Assembly (NCBI RefSeq): GCF_019097595.1
Contig: NC_080718.1
Span: 11,936,657-12,000,656, forward strand
Source: Hemibagrus wyckioides
Lineage: Eukaryota; Chordata; Actinopteri; Siluriformes; Bagridae
Direction of reading: 5' to 3'
DNA: 64,000 nucleotides
Below are positions 1-12,700 of the stretch, in pieces. The notes below the pieces were generated by a model that saw nothing but the letters and a program-made list of their open reading frames with translations, did not search any database and was not told where the DNA came from. Position numbers and translations under genes: made by a program. Positions within the stretch are counted from its first letter, which is position 1. Every line of letters starts with the position of its first letter.

Positions 1-205
1 GTCCGCGTGAAGGATTACAGCGCGAGCGATTCGGGGTAATCAGTGGCTTTATGCTGTTTTGTTGAAGTGCTCGGTTGCTTGTAGGAGCAGCTCGTTTAGC
101 GCTGACGTATCGTCGCTGGCTTTGGGTTTGTGAAGGCTTGGAGGAGCAGGAGGCGCTCGCTTCTTCTCACTGCTCGGCTTTCTGGTTCTTATTCTGAACA
201 TTGAG
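1..205 (+). promoter_or_regulatory. bahd1: Probable bahd1 promoter-proximal region / non-coding exon 1
   Basis: This stretch is richer in CpG than the DNA that follows and carries a CRE-like TGACGTA at about 103-109. A good splice donor (ATTGAG|GTGGGA) follows base 205. The first coding exon of bahd1 begins with a splice acceptor at 3113-3114, so an upstream non-coding exon must exist, and this is the best candidate seen. The transcription start may lie before the window. The placement is inference; no transcript evidence is available. Confidence 0.4.
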
Positions 206-255
206 GTGGGATTCATTTGTTTTGCTTTGGAGTTGGCCGATTTACTTCAGCTTTC

Positions 256-282
256 CGTGTGTGTGTGTGTGTGTGTGTGTGT
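256..282. repeat. (GT)n microsatellite
   Basis: Perfect GT dinucleotide run of about 13 units near the start of bahd1 intron 1. Confidence 0.9.
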
Positions 283-461
283 ACGGTCTGTGTGAGGGGG
301 GTGTTAAAAGCCCCAAGCGCCACGATTTGAAATCGGGAATGTTAGAGTCCGTATAACGCCCTATGTGATCTGCTCCAAACACGCTTCTCCTCCTCAGCAC
401 ATCTCCAAACATCTCTAAATGCGATTATTATAGACATCGCAGCAAATCATTAGATCGTTAG

Positions 462-473
<12 letters not shown>

Positions 474-520
<47 letters not shown>

Positions 521-546
521 CTTTCGCTCTCTCTCTCGCGCTCTCT
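474..546. repeat. (CT)n polypyrimidine tract
   Basis: Nearly pure CT run with a few CG interruptions (about 517-540). It is complementary to the GA-rich tract that starts some 70 bases downstream. Confidence 0.9.
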
Positions 547-612
547 GTTTTGTTTTTTCTTTTTTTTTGTTTGTCGTGTCCTTTCAGTCAGATCAATTCC
601 CCAACCTCAGCA

Positions 613-970
613 TAGAGAGAGATGGAGAGAGCAGGAAAGAGAAAGAGAGAGGGGGAGAGAGAGAGAGTAAGAGAGAAAGAGAGAGGGGGAGAGAGAGAGA
701 GTAAGAGAGAAAGAGAGAGGGGGAGAGAGAGTAAGAGAGAAAGAGAGAGGGGGAGAGAGAGAGAGAGAGTAAGAGAGAAAGAGAGAGAAAGAGAGAGAGA
801 GTGGTGGAAGGAGGGAGAATGGGGGATGGAGAGAGCAGGAGAGAAAGAGAGGGAGAAGGAGAGAGAGAGAGAAAGAGATGGAGAGAAAGAGTGAGGGAGA
901 GAGATGGAGAGAGAGAGAAAGAGAGAGGGAAGGACAGAGAGAAAGAGAGGGAGAGAGAGAGAAGGGGAAA
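613..970. repeat. GA-rich polypurine low-complexity tract
   Basis: About 360 bases almost wholly A and G on the + strand, mixing GA, GGGA, AAAG and TAAG units in irregular higher-order blocks. The apparent open frames on both strands (Arg/Glu/Lys-rich or Ser/Leu-rich) are translations of this simple sequence, not genes. Confidence 0.93.
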
Positions 971-1852
971 AAAAGCTGATCTGATTTCTCTGAAGATTAC
1001 TTGGGTTCAAAGTTAACATCAATTCACATGGAGGTTTGATTAACTAGGCTACTTTGTCTCCAGAGCCACGTTCCCAGTACTAAACACTAAACCATTTATA
1101 CACTTGCTTTTGGGGTCATTCTTTATCATGCAGGCAGCACCCCCAAAAACCATTTACTGGCAGTTCCACATGACATATATAACAAAAGGATGGCGAAAGG
1201 GATCATTGTCTACTTTTAAAAAACCTGATGGGACAGAGATTTTTTTTTAAGCACAGTTAATTTTTCTGCTTAAACTCTTTTGTAATCTGGAATACTGTTA
1301 TGTAGAAAGAACGTACAATTATACATGACTATCATAGGGCCTGTTCGCTATCTTTATGTAAATGAAATACTTGGGGGTTGTATTGAGCTATTTAATTGTG
1401 CATTTAATGACAACATGACAATCAGTGCATTCTGTCAAGGCTGAAATAGTAAAATTTGTTATTTTTGTAGAGTTGTTGCAGGCTGCTGAGGAAGTGTATT
1501 CCTCCTGTGTTTTATTTTCTTTCAGTAAATGTCACTATCTTAAACCTATCCATGAAATGAGTTCTGATACGTTCATCATCTTTATGTGAACTCGCTTGTC
1601 TAACAGCTCCATGAAGTACAGACCATGCTTGTTTTTTTTCTAACCACAGATTGCCTCGTTATTTGTCATCATGGCCGAGAGAGTAAAAATAGAAGTATGC
1701 AACAGGACAACTAAAAAAATAATGGCTATCTGGGTAGGGAAATGCTACAATAATCATTTCACTGGAAACCATTTTCTGACCATTTTGAATTTTGGCTCCT
1801 GTAGTGTTGTTTCAGACCAGTTTAAATTTCTGCTTTCTGCTAGACTTTAAAG

Positions 1853-1938
<86 letters not shown>
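1853..1938. repeat. (TCTA)n microsatellite
   Basis: Uninterrupted tetranucleotide array of about 21 units inside bahd1 intron 1. Confidence 0.95.
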
Positions 1939-3114
1939 AACAAAAACTTTAGCCAATTAAATTCTCTATTCTCCATCTTCTTCATGATTGAATAACGCTA
2001 CAGCTGAATGTTAATTCATCACTTGTGAAATTTGCAGAGCTGTTTCACTTGTACACAAAATTCCATTCATTTCAAATATAAAATCCTTTAAATCTAGTCC
2101 ATTTCCAACAGCAAACTACTGGTGCCTGATCTCTAATATTCTGATTACATAATGGTTCAGCTCTTAAAGCAGTAGAAATGTGGGCTATTTCTTGAAATGG
2201 GTTTACCGCTTCCTTGAACAAGTACCAGCAACTTGTCAGAGGAAAAAGGGATCATTTACAGGAGGGAAAGAAAGATTTACAAATCATGGCTCCCTTGAGG
2301 GAGTCTAGAGGGGTTAGGGCTAGTGTTAAGAACATGTCAGTAGGTCAAACTGGGCAGTGTGTGTGAACAGTTAGCTCGGATCCGGAGGCTCTGAGGTAGT
2401 AAAAGTTGTAATGCTCCAGTAATAGAGAGAGTAATCCATAGTGTGTTTAAAAAAAAAACCCAAATCCTTCAACATTATAGACTGTTTATGGTGACCTTTT
2501 ATTGTATGCATGTATGGTTTATACAATATGTTGCCAAAAAATGTAAGCAGGAATCTTGCTGGAAAATGGCTCTGGTTGTATTTTCTCCTGTTACTTGTTA
2601 ATCTGTGTGATGTATGGTGTTAATCTTTAAAGAAAATATTAAATAGGGAGTAACTGTCCTAATCATGTAGATTTATGAACCATTTGAACTTCAGCTTCTA
2701 AATATTGACTTCAGGCTTAAGTCCTATACTTATCTGAACATAGACGGCAGAATATTTATGGTGATAAATAACAAAATCAGCATACTCAAAAGACCTCATT
2801 CATCACGGCTGTATTTACATGCTGCATGTATTTTCCCCTGGTAGTCAGTTAGAGCATATATGGGAGATGATTTGTATAAATTCTGTTTACAGAAGGTTTT
2901 TGAAAACGGATGACATCTTAGAATTCAGTGCAGGGCTCATAATATAGTTATTAGATCTATCTTTACTTTGCATAGTCAGCCGTATCGATTTCAGCATCCA
3001 TTAGCCGAAGTCAGAACAGGAACCATAATTTGAATGAATCAACTACAGTATTTACAGACCTGCATGTCTCTATCACAACTGAGTTTGAGTATTTCCTTTT
3101 TCTCCCCGCTGTAG

Positions 3115-4728
3115 GATCTGCATGGAAGATTGTAATGACACATGCACGGCAGAGGAACTCTTTATGTAGATACCGAAGTGAATCCAAGGAGCAGGTGAGC
3201 TGCCAGATACATGCTGAAACCATGGGCAGAACCTGGCCAGAATGCCCAGTACTAGAAAAGAAGACTAAAAGGCATTCCTATAAGAGAGGAAGAGATAAGG
3301 ACATAAAGCAGCAAAGTGCAGATAGCGACCGGAAGCTTTATCCCCTCAGAGGACGGCAGGGAACGAGTGACGTGGGTTCCTTAAACTGCTGTGTTCTACT
3401 GACTCGCTTAGAAGAAGGAGGAACTTGTAAGGGCAGCATGAAAGCTGTGCCTAAGAACAAAGGGAAAAGAAACATGAAGGTAAAGAAGGGAAGGACCAAA
3501 CCCTGCAAGTGTCGGAAGAAGGGCTGCAAAACATGCCAGTCGACACCTGGACCAAAAAGCCACCCCAAACTTGACAAAACTGCCTTATACTTGGAACTGC
3601 TAGAACCTCGAAAGCGACGGTTGGCCTCTCTTAACGCAGAAGCAGTCAACAGCCTGTTGTTGTTTAGAGAGGATTCTCAAATGTCCAAAAAACAGCAGAA
3701 TTCTCAAAAGGTTGATGGTGAACTCCAAAAAGGAGAACCTGACTGTTCAAAGAAAGGACTAGAAGGCCAAAAACGGACACATCCAGGAGAACGAGAGGAG
3801 AATACAAATCCGAAAAAAAACAAGAAAACAAAGATCGAGTCTGAACATCTGGACCAGCTGAATCTCAACAGTCCAACCCCAAGGCGTCTAGCAGGTTTAA
3901 ATGCGGCTGCTCTTCTGAAACTAACTAGCACCTCATCCGGAGCGAAACGGCGAGCGAAAACGGACACCAAGCCAGGCAGCGGAGGAGCACGAACAAAACA
4001 ACTGCAGGGAAAAAATAAAAAACAACAGAGCCCACCATGCCTGTCCAAGCCGCCGGTATCTCCACAGTGCTGCAACCTCTGCAAGAAGGAGGCGCTCAAG
4101 ACTGACACTTTGTGGGAAGGCACTTCCGGGGGCCACGACTTCATCAAACCTGGATACCAATGCCGGTCTATGCTGAACTATTCATTGAAGCCTGTGAAAG
4201 AGGAGAAAACTGAGACTGATGTGAATTCATGTTACTGCTGTTCCCAAGAGAGATCTGTGGAATACTGTCACCGGTTAGCCCTGTTCCTTGGCCAGAAGGC
4301 GTATCCCGAATCAGAACAGCATCCGTTGCCTTCTGTAAAAGGATTCCTTCCGTCCCCTCACACACTAACCCACCCAGCTTTGACCCTCGGCGCTCATTCT
4401 TACCCATGCTACCCTGGTTACTATGTTCACATTGCGCACCATGGGACATCCTCACTTCCTGTAAGTACAAGTCCTGGACCCCATGCGCCACCTTCCGTAC
4501 CTCCTATTACACTGTGTCCTACTGGGGTCCAGAGACCCAAACTACTGCCCTCTCCAGTGTCTCATCCTTCAGCAATTCCTCATCCAGTGTACTGCAACAC
4601 TGTAGGGACGTGTTACGGAGAAGCGTGCAGGATCAGCGGCTGTGCCTACAGACACACTCAGCCCATCGCTAACAGGGGCTGCTCATTCAGTGCCGGATGC
4701 TCCAGCTGCAGCCACAAAATCAAGATGG
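3115..4728 (+). CDS. bahd1: bahd1 exon 2: 5' UTR end plus residues 1-531
   Basis: The acceptor CCCCGCTGTAG precedes 3115 and the ATG is at 3135, so 20 bases of 5' UTR lie in this exon; the donor is AAGATGG|GTAAGAC at 4729 (phase 1). The open frame runs back to 3030, but that part is intron. Visible features are a basic N-terminus, a Cys cluster C124, C126, C131, C134 ([13 protein letters not shown]), two RRLAxLNA modules, a lysine-rich stretch around 200-300, and Cys-rich patches including [24 protein letters not shown] and a C-terminal [15 protein letters not shown] block. The ERSxEYCxRLAxFLG and SHKIK blocks look conserved with mammalian BAHD1 as I remember it. This exon holds nearly two thirds of the protein, as in other vertebrates. 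Confidence 0.94.
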
Positions 4729-7700
4729 GTAAGACAAGGCAAATGGGATGAAAATCCATTTGCCCTTAGCATGAGCTCCTCAATTGAATCAGCCGCAGTT
4801 ATTCAACACTTGTGTCATAACCGGGGCTGTGCTGGTCAGACAATATACATACTGAGATAACGGTAAAGGATAATGTTTGGCAGAAGGTCGAATGCAGAAC
4901 CGTAATGCAGAAATGCTTGACTATGTTTTAAATTAAAAAAATAAATTAATAAGGAAAGTATATTTCATTTCCCCCACACCCCCTTTTGTCGAATTTTTCT
5001 TTATAGCACATCCACAGTCCTGAAATGTAGCATAACTTGAGCTAAGAAGGTTATCATTGAGTCAGACAGGTAATATTCCCTGCCTCATACCGGCTATATT
5101 GTATACGGTGCTTTTGAAAAATGCCTTGGAAATAGTCATGTGACACAACCGGCTGCTTGTTGTGGCTCTTTGCTGACTCAGAGAGAAGGTAGATAGTGCT
5201 TGCTGGCAGAAGACGTTGGGCTGGTTGTTTTAAATGGCGTCACTTCTTTATATCGACTGAACTGCTGTAGGCTATTTCTACTTCTAAGCCTTCACTTTCT
5301 AAGCAGGAGGATTTATATGTAAAACAAGTTCCGACAAATGCAATAGGAGTAATCAGTTCATGTGGAAGGAGAGCAAAAAAAATGGATTGGTGTGGTTTGT
5401 TAAAAACGAAATAAATGCATGAGTGTTTCTTAATTAAATTTTAATGTCATGGGGCAATATTAACTGCAGTAAGACCAGTTAACCGGAACCCGGCAGAGGT
5501 CTAGTCACAAACACTTTAACTCCTAATTAGCAAGTGGATATAGGATATATTCAGCCTTTGCTCACACAGACCTCAAACTGTCAGTTGTAAGGCCTATCTT
5601 TAAACATTATGTGGCACAAAAGGGTGAAATAGAGAAATAAAAGCCATTGAGATGCTTTAAAAAGACTACCCCCCCCCTAAAAAAAAAAAGAGAAAGAAAG
5701 TAATGATTTGACTCAATGATGAAAATCCTCTTCCCCTTTATGCAGCCACTCCACTATGTCTGTCTGCTCACTGCTCTCTTTTCAATGCTAGTTTGAATGT
5801 GAATAATTGCCACAGGTGGGCAGGGTGCTGGTTATTTTTGTTGGCAGGAGACTTGAACTCGCTTTTCTTTGTAAGGTGGCAGCTGTAGTCTTTTACCAAC
5901 CTTGGAACAGTCACAAAGCATTACAGGGCTAGTGCCGGTTGCTTAATAACCATCGGACCTGACGCAGACCCGGTTATTTCTGATTAATCAGATGATGTTG
6001 GGGGCTTATTAAATTCGCTGTAATGCCAATAGGTACATAGCTGTACTTCAGCGTAAACAGTATGCTTATTATATGCGTGTTCAGTAGTTATAACTGTAGT
6101 ATGTAGATTTTGTCATGTATATTTGTACTAGATTGTAAGGATTATGGTAATTTCATTATCATGGCATCAGAGTATTAACTGTTTAAAAACGTGCCTGGTG
6201 GTAAAAATGAAAGGAACATTTACTACGATCACTTCATTTTAGATATGCAACAAAAACCAAACGGAAACAAAAAGATTAAATCCTCTAATTTGTTTTTTTT
6301 TTTTTTTGTTTTTTTTTCTAATAAGATTTCTGGATATTTGTGTGTTGATGTAGGATATCTGTAGTAATTATGATTGATTCTCATATGATGTCAAGCGATC
6401 TCTGTAACACAGAGACGTACGCCTTGATGTCGAATTCCGTGCTATGCCTCATTTTAATACAAACCGTCTGTTTATTCACTGTTATGGCCTCTTGTTGTAG
6501 TGCACTTTCCTTTGCAGGGCACAGTAGTAGGTCATATGGCCATAAGATGTGCAGTATGTAGGCTTTACCCGTGATAAAATTCATTTAAGGAGAACTTTCA
6601 GAAGCATTACTTGTTGGCCATGTTCTTTTAAATATCTCATGTGTTCTATTTTTTTAGTGCTTTTGTATTTTTGGCCTGTTTTTGCCTTCCTAGAGTGCCT
6701 ATAAGGACTCGCTTTTACGTTAGGATCTAATGGGACGATCTTTATTGAGATGTCAAATCAGACAGGATATAAAATACGGCATTATTTATATTTTGTTTCA
6801 TAAAAGGTAAAACATGGTTAAGTGAGTGTACAAATTGCTGAGTCGACATTCAGATGGGAGTAAAATCCTAGAGATATACAATACCAATACTAATCTTAAA
6901 AAGGCTTCAGAAAGATATGTTTACAGATGAACTGATCATAAATGAAATAAATAAATAAATAAGACCGAGGGTTTGTAAATAAATGAGCTGTATTTTAAAA
7001 AAGTAAACCATCCGATCATATGGTGTACACTAACCCTGAAAGCACAACAATAATAATAATTTGCTGACCACTACACGTTCGTAGATAAAACTGTTCCTTA
7101 TCAAGTGGAAAAAAACGGAAAATACTTACAGCCTTACCGTTTCCACCAGCACACTGCAGAACACTAATGTAGTTTCTAGACAGAAGCACTTCATAGAAAA
7201 AGCCTACACACCACAGGCTGTTGTGGTAACAAAAGAGCCGCTCAGTGTATTTCAGCGAGAACAGAAAATGTAGGTTTATATGGCCTCTGGAATAAAAAAA
7301 AAGATAATATGTTATACCTCCAGAAAGTTTCAATCATTTCAACTTTAGCTGCTTTAATGAAGGAGCACATCAGCTAATGAACACTATATTGCGGCCTGAG
7401 GTCTTCTCTAAATAAATTACTTTTCAGTATGTTTTTTTTTTTAAAATAAACTTATGCTTGTGGTAAATATTTGACTGGTTCAACAGACAGCCGAAATGTT
7501 TGGCAGTAAATTGCTCCTTTCGAGCTCTGGCCCTTTTCACTCATTGTGCAGAATTTACTGTATTGCTGATATACACTATGATGACTAGTGCAATCCCTGT
7601 TTTGTAGGCGTGCAAGCCTGCTTGTAATAATACAGAGACTTAACAGCTGAGTGAACATGCAGTGAGCTGCACATTCTCTCCCATGCTTGGCTAGTCGCCT

Positions 7701-9082
7701 CCCTGAGAGGCCAGAATAAGCAAGCAGGGTCTATTAAGTTCGGAAAAAGGATTGATCCACAAACGCATTTGCTGTTACCTTTTATTTGCTCTGGCCCGAT
7801 GCCCAGTGACCTCATAAGGAAGGGCGATTATAGAGTAAAGTAGCACATCAGTGCTCTGAGACCGTCTGATGGCTGTTTGAAAGAAGGTAAATTACTCTGG
7901 AATTCCATAGCTATCGTATCTCTGCGACGCTTCAACCAGGAACCAAGCTAGAACACGAAGGCCGGATTGAGAGGATGGTTGTCAGAATGCCAGAAGAGGT
8001 TAAGTGCTTAAGATAATATGATTTCCGTGACGTGTGGCTGGAGTGTTAATGATTTTATGGCCACGATTTCAAAGACCTGTTAGCTGTTTAATGAGCTATT
8101 AAAATGTTGAATCACAGATTACAGCTTTAAACTTGTCCGCAAAAAAATATGTACTACTTATTTTAGTTATTTATATTTCCAGCTTTGGAAAGAAAGGTTG
8201 CGAGTGTGATCAGTGTGATTCAGATCTTATCATCTAGGCAGAATGTAAGATGTTCCTATCTGCTCAAGGGTCAGATTGAAACCAGCACTAAGGATTTCAA
8301 GAAAAATAGTGTAGCTTTTTGATCCAGGAATCAGTTAATTGCTTAATAACTACAATAACACATGAATACATTATACATTCTTGCAGGCCTGATTTTCTTC
8401 CAGTAAAATTGCTGCATTTTTAAGCAGTTTCTCAAAGAGGCTCTTTTTAAAAAATGACATAATTGCCGGAAATGTCGAAATACTAATAATCACAGCTTTC
8501 CTTCCCACATTTCTCTGTGTAAATACACAGCATTGGTTAAGTCTACACTACTGTGTTTAGGTTGTTTTCACACTAACCTCAGGCTTTTCCTTCCATGTTC
8601 CTACAGAGGACTACCCCTACCCACTGGACAAGCACAGCCCCTCTATTTCCATGCCCCCCACCTTGCCCCTGTCTGTCTGCCCAATCCCCAGCATGCCTGC
8701 TGCCACCCAGCCCATGCCGCACCTGCAGTCTCCTCTGTCGGACACTGGGTGTCCTCAGGTCCAGTTGCATGTAGGCCGAGAGTGCCCTCAGAGTGCCAAG
8801 CCGCCCAGCAGCTCTCGCTCTGCGATACGGGACACAGCTGTCTGCCCCCATGTGAAGGAGGGCCAGCTGGGAGCCAGCCATGGCAGTCCAAGCACCAAAC
8901 AGGCCAAGATCAGTCGGCGACGGGCCACCAACGGCTGGCTGCCTGTGGGCACAGCCACTGAAAAGGAGGTATTCATAGTGGTGCGTACTCAAGTTCTCTT
9001 CTGTTCTGTTCTGATGAGAAAATAGCTGGGGGGAGGATGTGAGAACAGGAGAGTGTTGCCTTGCATTACTGTGACTGTGGAG

Positions 9083-9139
<57 letters not shown>

Positions 9140-9508
9140 TGAGAGAGAGAGAGTAAGACATGATCTTAGTTTTTGTGTCTTCCTACATTAAATTCTAATC
9201 TAAAGTACACAAAGGGCACAACCATAAGACCATAAATGATTAATAACATAATTGCTACAGAAAAAGACTTGCCATCTTCATTAATAGCCATCTAGTCCTT
9301 GTGTTAAAAAAATGAAAAAAAGGGTGATTTTAACTTTCCAAAAACAGGACCAAAGGCTAAAATCCTTCAAATGATATATTAATTGGCATTGGTGAGAGAG
9401 TGTGAAATATAAGTGAATTTCTTCAGAGATTTTATAATAATAATACAATAAATGTATTTTAACCTCTGTCTCTCTTGTATTAAAATTAGAGCTTGTGTGG
9501 TTAGTAAA

Positions 9509-9541
<33 letters not shown>

Positions 9542-9683
9542 AAAATATTAAGAACTACATTATTGAATGTATTTTATTGTAATAATGGTAATTGTCCTAC
9601 AATGTAAATAATATTAATTCTGGAGCCAAGAATCACTTGTAAGGTAGTTCATTCTCACAGTAGGATCCGAGTCTTAGTGTATA

Positions 9684-9725
<42 letters not shown>

Positions 9726-12700
9726 TACACATTTAGTGTGAGTAAGAAAGTTTCAGTTTTCACCAAATTTATTGATAAATCATTTGATCGGAACATTTAC
9801 ACTAGAAACAGAAACCTTCAGAAAAACCGTTCTTTCTTGTGTCTGTGCGTAAATGTAAGCATGAGAAGACCTAACTAATGAACTCCCCATGAAATCCATT
9901 TTAAAACAAATATGACTTCAATTAGGCGTAAATTAATACGTCCAACAAAAAGAACCTGGCACATTTCAAATGAAGAAAATTGACTAAAGTGTCTCACAGC
10001 CTCCAGTGAGCCGTTACTGCCTAGTGTGCCGTATTCCATCATCCAGCGTGTTCCTGAATACATCAGTACACATTCCTCCTCCATGCCTAAATGAGGACCC
10101 TGGTGAGGTCGTGGTTACCGCATGTCAGTGGCTCATCATACTTCTGTAAAGCAAAGGCCTCTGATATACACAGGAAAAATTTGCAATAAAATAGCAAGCT
10201 TTATTTTCAGCTTTTCACATTTTGCAGTGATTTTGCTTTAAACTTGAACTAATGTCTCTTGAGAGTTGCTGTAGTGTCCTCCCTCCTCCACTCTGAGCAT
10301 CCACTTGCTTTCTCTCTGTATTTCTCTCACTGGTTACACTGAGAATGCATTTTTAAAATCCTCATAGACCTGAATCAAAAGTTCAGCCACTTTTGCCTCA
10401 AAGAAATTCTTATTATTTTTCTTTTGTTTTCGACTGTTTAGTGCTCGTCTTGTCACTCTGTGAGCTTTTCCTTTTGTGGGTTTTTATGGGTTCTCCGTTT
10501 GTGGGTGTGGCTAAATACATAGAAAATCAGCATTTATGAAACTTTTACATATCCAGTGAAGAGTTTTAGTTCAGTTTGGCTTACGTAAACATTTACACAC
10601 AATTTACACAAAGATCAATAACCGAGACACACTTTCTCTTCAAAACGTGACCTGTTTTTATGTATTTAATTTAGAACACTAAAATATGGACTGCTAAAAT
10701 TACAAAAATTTGTACAAGAAATGAAGGAGCTGAGTTACTATTTAACATGTAAGAGGTTTAATGTGAAACTCCGATTCATAGAGGCTAAAGTTATACTTGT
10801 CATCTATACCATTTTGGTGTGATCTCACATTATTAATAAAGTTAGCAACTTTTCAATTCGCTGTCTTCCCCTGAGGCCAAAATGGAATTTGCACCTGTTT
10901 TGTGGTGCCCATGTTCAGCATTGAAATTCTTTGTCATGTCACACTCCACAGTGAGGCTTAATGACTCATGTGAAAGTAGACACTTAGAGGTTTAAGAATT
11001 TGTAGGGGTTTTTTTTTTGTTTTTACTAGGGGCAACATATTTTTTCATACAAATTTAAAAAAAAATTAATGCTGATATTTCTGCTCTCTGAGGTACCATA
11101 ATTACTTGTTTATAAGTATCTAAAATTTGAAGGCGTTAAATTCAACCACTAAATTCTGTGTAAGGTCATCCCACCAGAGGGGGAAAACATCCCACACTGA
11201 AAGCCAACAGTGTCCTGACTCATTTTATATTATATGATTTGCGGCCATAAAATAATTCATTTCTTGATACTGACCGAAAATGAATGTGAAAGTCAATTTC
11301 GTGTCAGTGTGCTGATAAAAAAGGGATAAACTAAGACAGTAATTCAAAGAATGCCAACTGGGGAAACTGGATTTAGTCAGTTAACCAGAATGTTGCTCAA
11401 ACGTGGGAATTTCTTGGAAAATAAAAGGAAAAGATATTTTGATGTACTGTTTAAATTTTCTGGGGTTTTTCCCCCTCAGAGTAAGAAAAAATAACTTATC
11501 TAAATAAATGCAATGCCAATCAACATATGACCGTCTGTTACTTTAGACGATATTCTCTAAATATGCATTTTCATTGACTTTGTTTCCCTGTATATTTATA
11601 TATTTACAACAGGATGTTTTTAAAGCACAGTATCAGTGCAGTAGACTTGCAGTCTCTGGCGTGTATGTATTTATTATTTATCCATGTCGACCTACAGGGC
11701 GAAGAGACACCAGCACTACGCAGGTGCTATGAAGGAGTGCAGAGAGACGGAGAAGTAATCAGGGTGCGAGACACTGTGCTGCTGCGTTCTGGCCCCCGAA
11801 AGAAGTCCCTCCCCTATGTGGCTAAAGTGTCTGCCTTCTGGGAGGACCCCGAGTCAGGTACAACAAGATTCATTACTGAATTCATTCAAGAATTACTCTC
11901 CTAACACCCTGCCTCTTTCACATGTAATATTCCTTCGCATGTTTTGACTGCATACAGAAATGATCTCCTGTTCATTTTCTCCCCTTTTCAAGGCGAGGAG
12001 GATTTATATCTAATAACTGATTGGATCAGATTTTAATAACCAACACATTTGCCCCAGCCATTGATAATATAAAGCTGGTGAAATGGATGTTTTCTTTGTC
12101 CATTCTGCCTTCAAATATTCTATGAGTGAAAAAGTCCCATGGTATGATTTGGAACTAAAGCATTTAGAACATAGTAGCCCATGCTACTTCATGCTCTTCC
12201 TCTAGCTGTTATGATCAAAGTGCATGTCCCCTTGTGGTCTTTCATCCAGTTTACAAGTATAACCTTCTGTTCTATTTCCTCTTATTGTAGTTTCCTTCAG
12301 AACTAGTAGATGCTATCTAAGATCTATTTAAGCTGTTACAATGGTGGAAGACTAAAGCACTAATAGCAGGCAGCACTCATAAAAAAGAGACTTTAGAGAC
12401 TGGGAAGAGAGAAGCACTCAAGGGCTTTACACACTGGAAATAGTTCCCCTGCATGATTGTAAACTCCGGATAAAAGGAATCCTGAGTTATCTTGTTAGAT
12501 GTGTTACACTGCTCGTACTTTACCCAGGGTTAACAATCAATCCTGGCTATTCAGAATCCGACGTTTCACACTGTACATTCCTAAACCTTTGAATTCCTAA
12601 AGTACCTAAAGTTCGTTTTTGCATATATGAGTATTCACCAACCATGAATGCATAAATAGTGCACTTCAAATAACTGCACGCCTTACACGTTCACATCAGT

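Larger units (their letters stand above)
206..3114 (+). other. bahd1: bahd1 intron 1 (inferred)
   Basis: Non-coding stretch between the candidate first exon and the acceptor CCCCGCTGTAG at 3114. It holds a GT repeat (about 256-282), a CT tract (474-546), a long GA-rich tract (613-970) and a TCTA microsatellite (1853-1938). The remaining 2.0-3.1 kb is ordinary AT-rich sequence in which I see no exon. All open frames here are translations of simple repeats. Confidence 0.45.
8981..11697 (+). other. bahd1: bahd1 intron 3
   Basis: Intron of 2717 bases. It opens with a long GT microsatellite (9086-9138) and carries ATT and TAA arrays (9508-9539, 9681-9724). The rest is AT-rich sequence with no recognisable gene or mobile element. 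Confidence 0.85.

Noticed and set aside
588..1022. Ser/Leu-rich (- strand) and Arg/Glu-rich (+ strand) open frames of up to 144 codons
   Set aside because: Translations of the GA/CT low-complexity tract; no homology, and the same tract is open in several frames.
1792..1995. Open frame with repeated YLSI
   Set aside because: Translation of the TCTA microsatellite; the same occurs at 23.6 kb.
3030..3134. N-terminal extension of the bahd1 frame by 35 codons
   Set aside because: It crosses a strong polypyrimidine-AG acceptor at 3114 and has no similarity to BAHD1; it is intron.
3704..4160. Antisense and alternate-frame ORFs over bahd1 exon 2
   Set aside because: Shadows of the real frame in a GC-richer exon.
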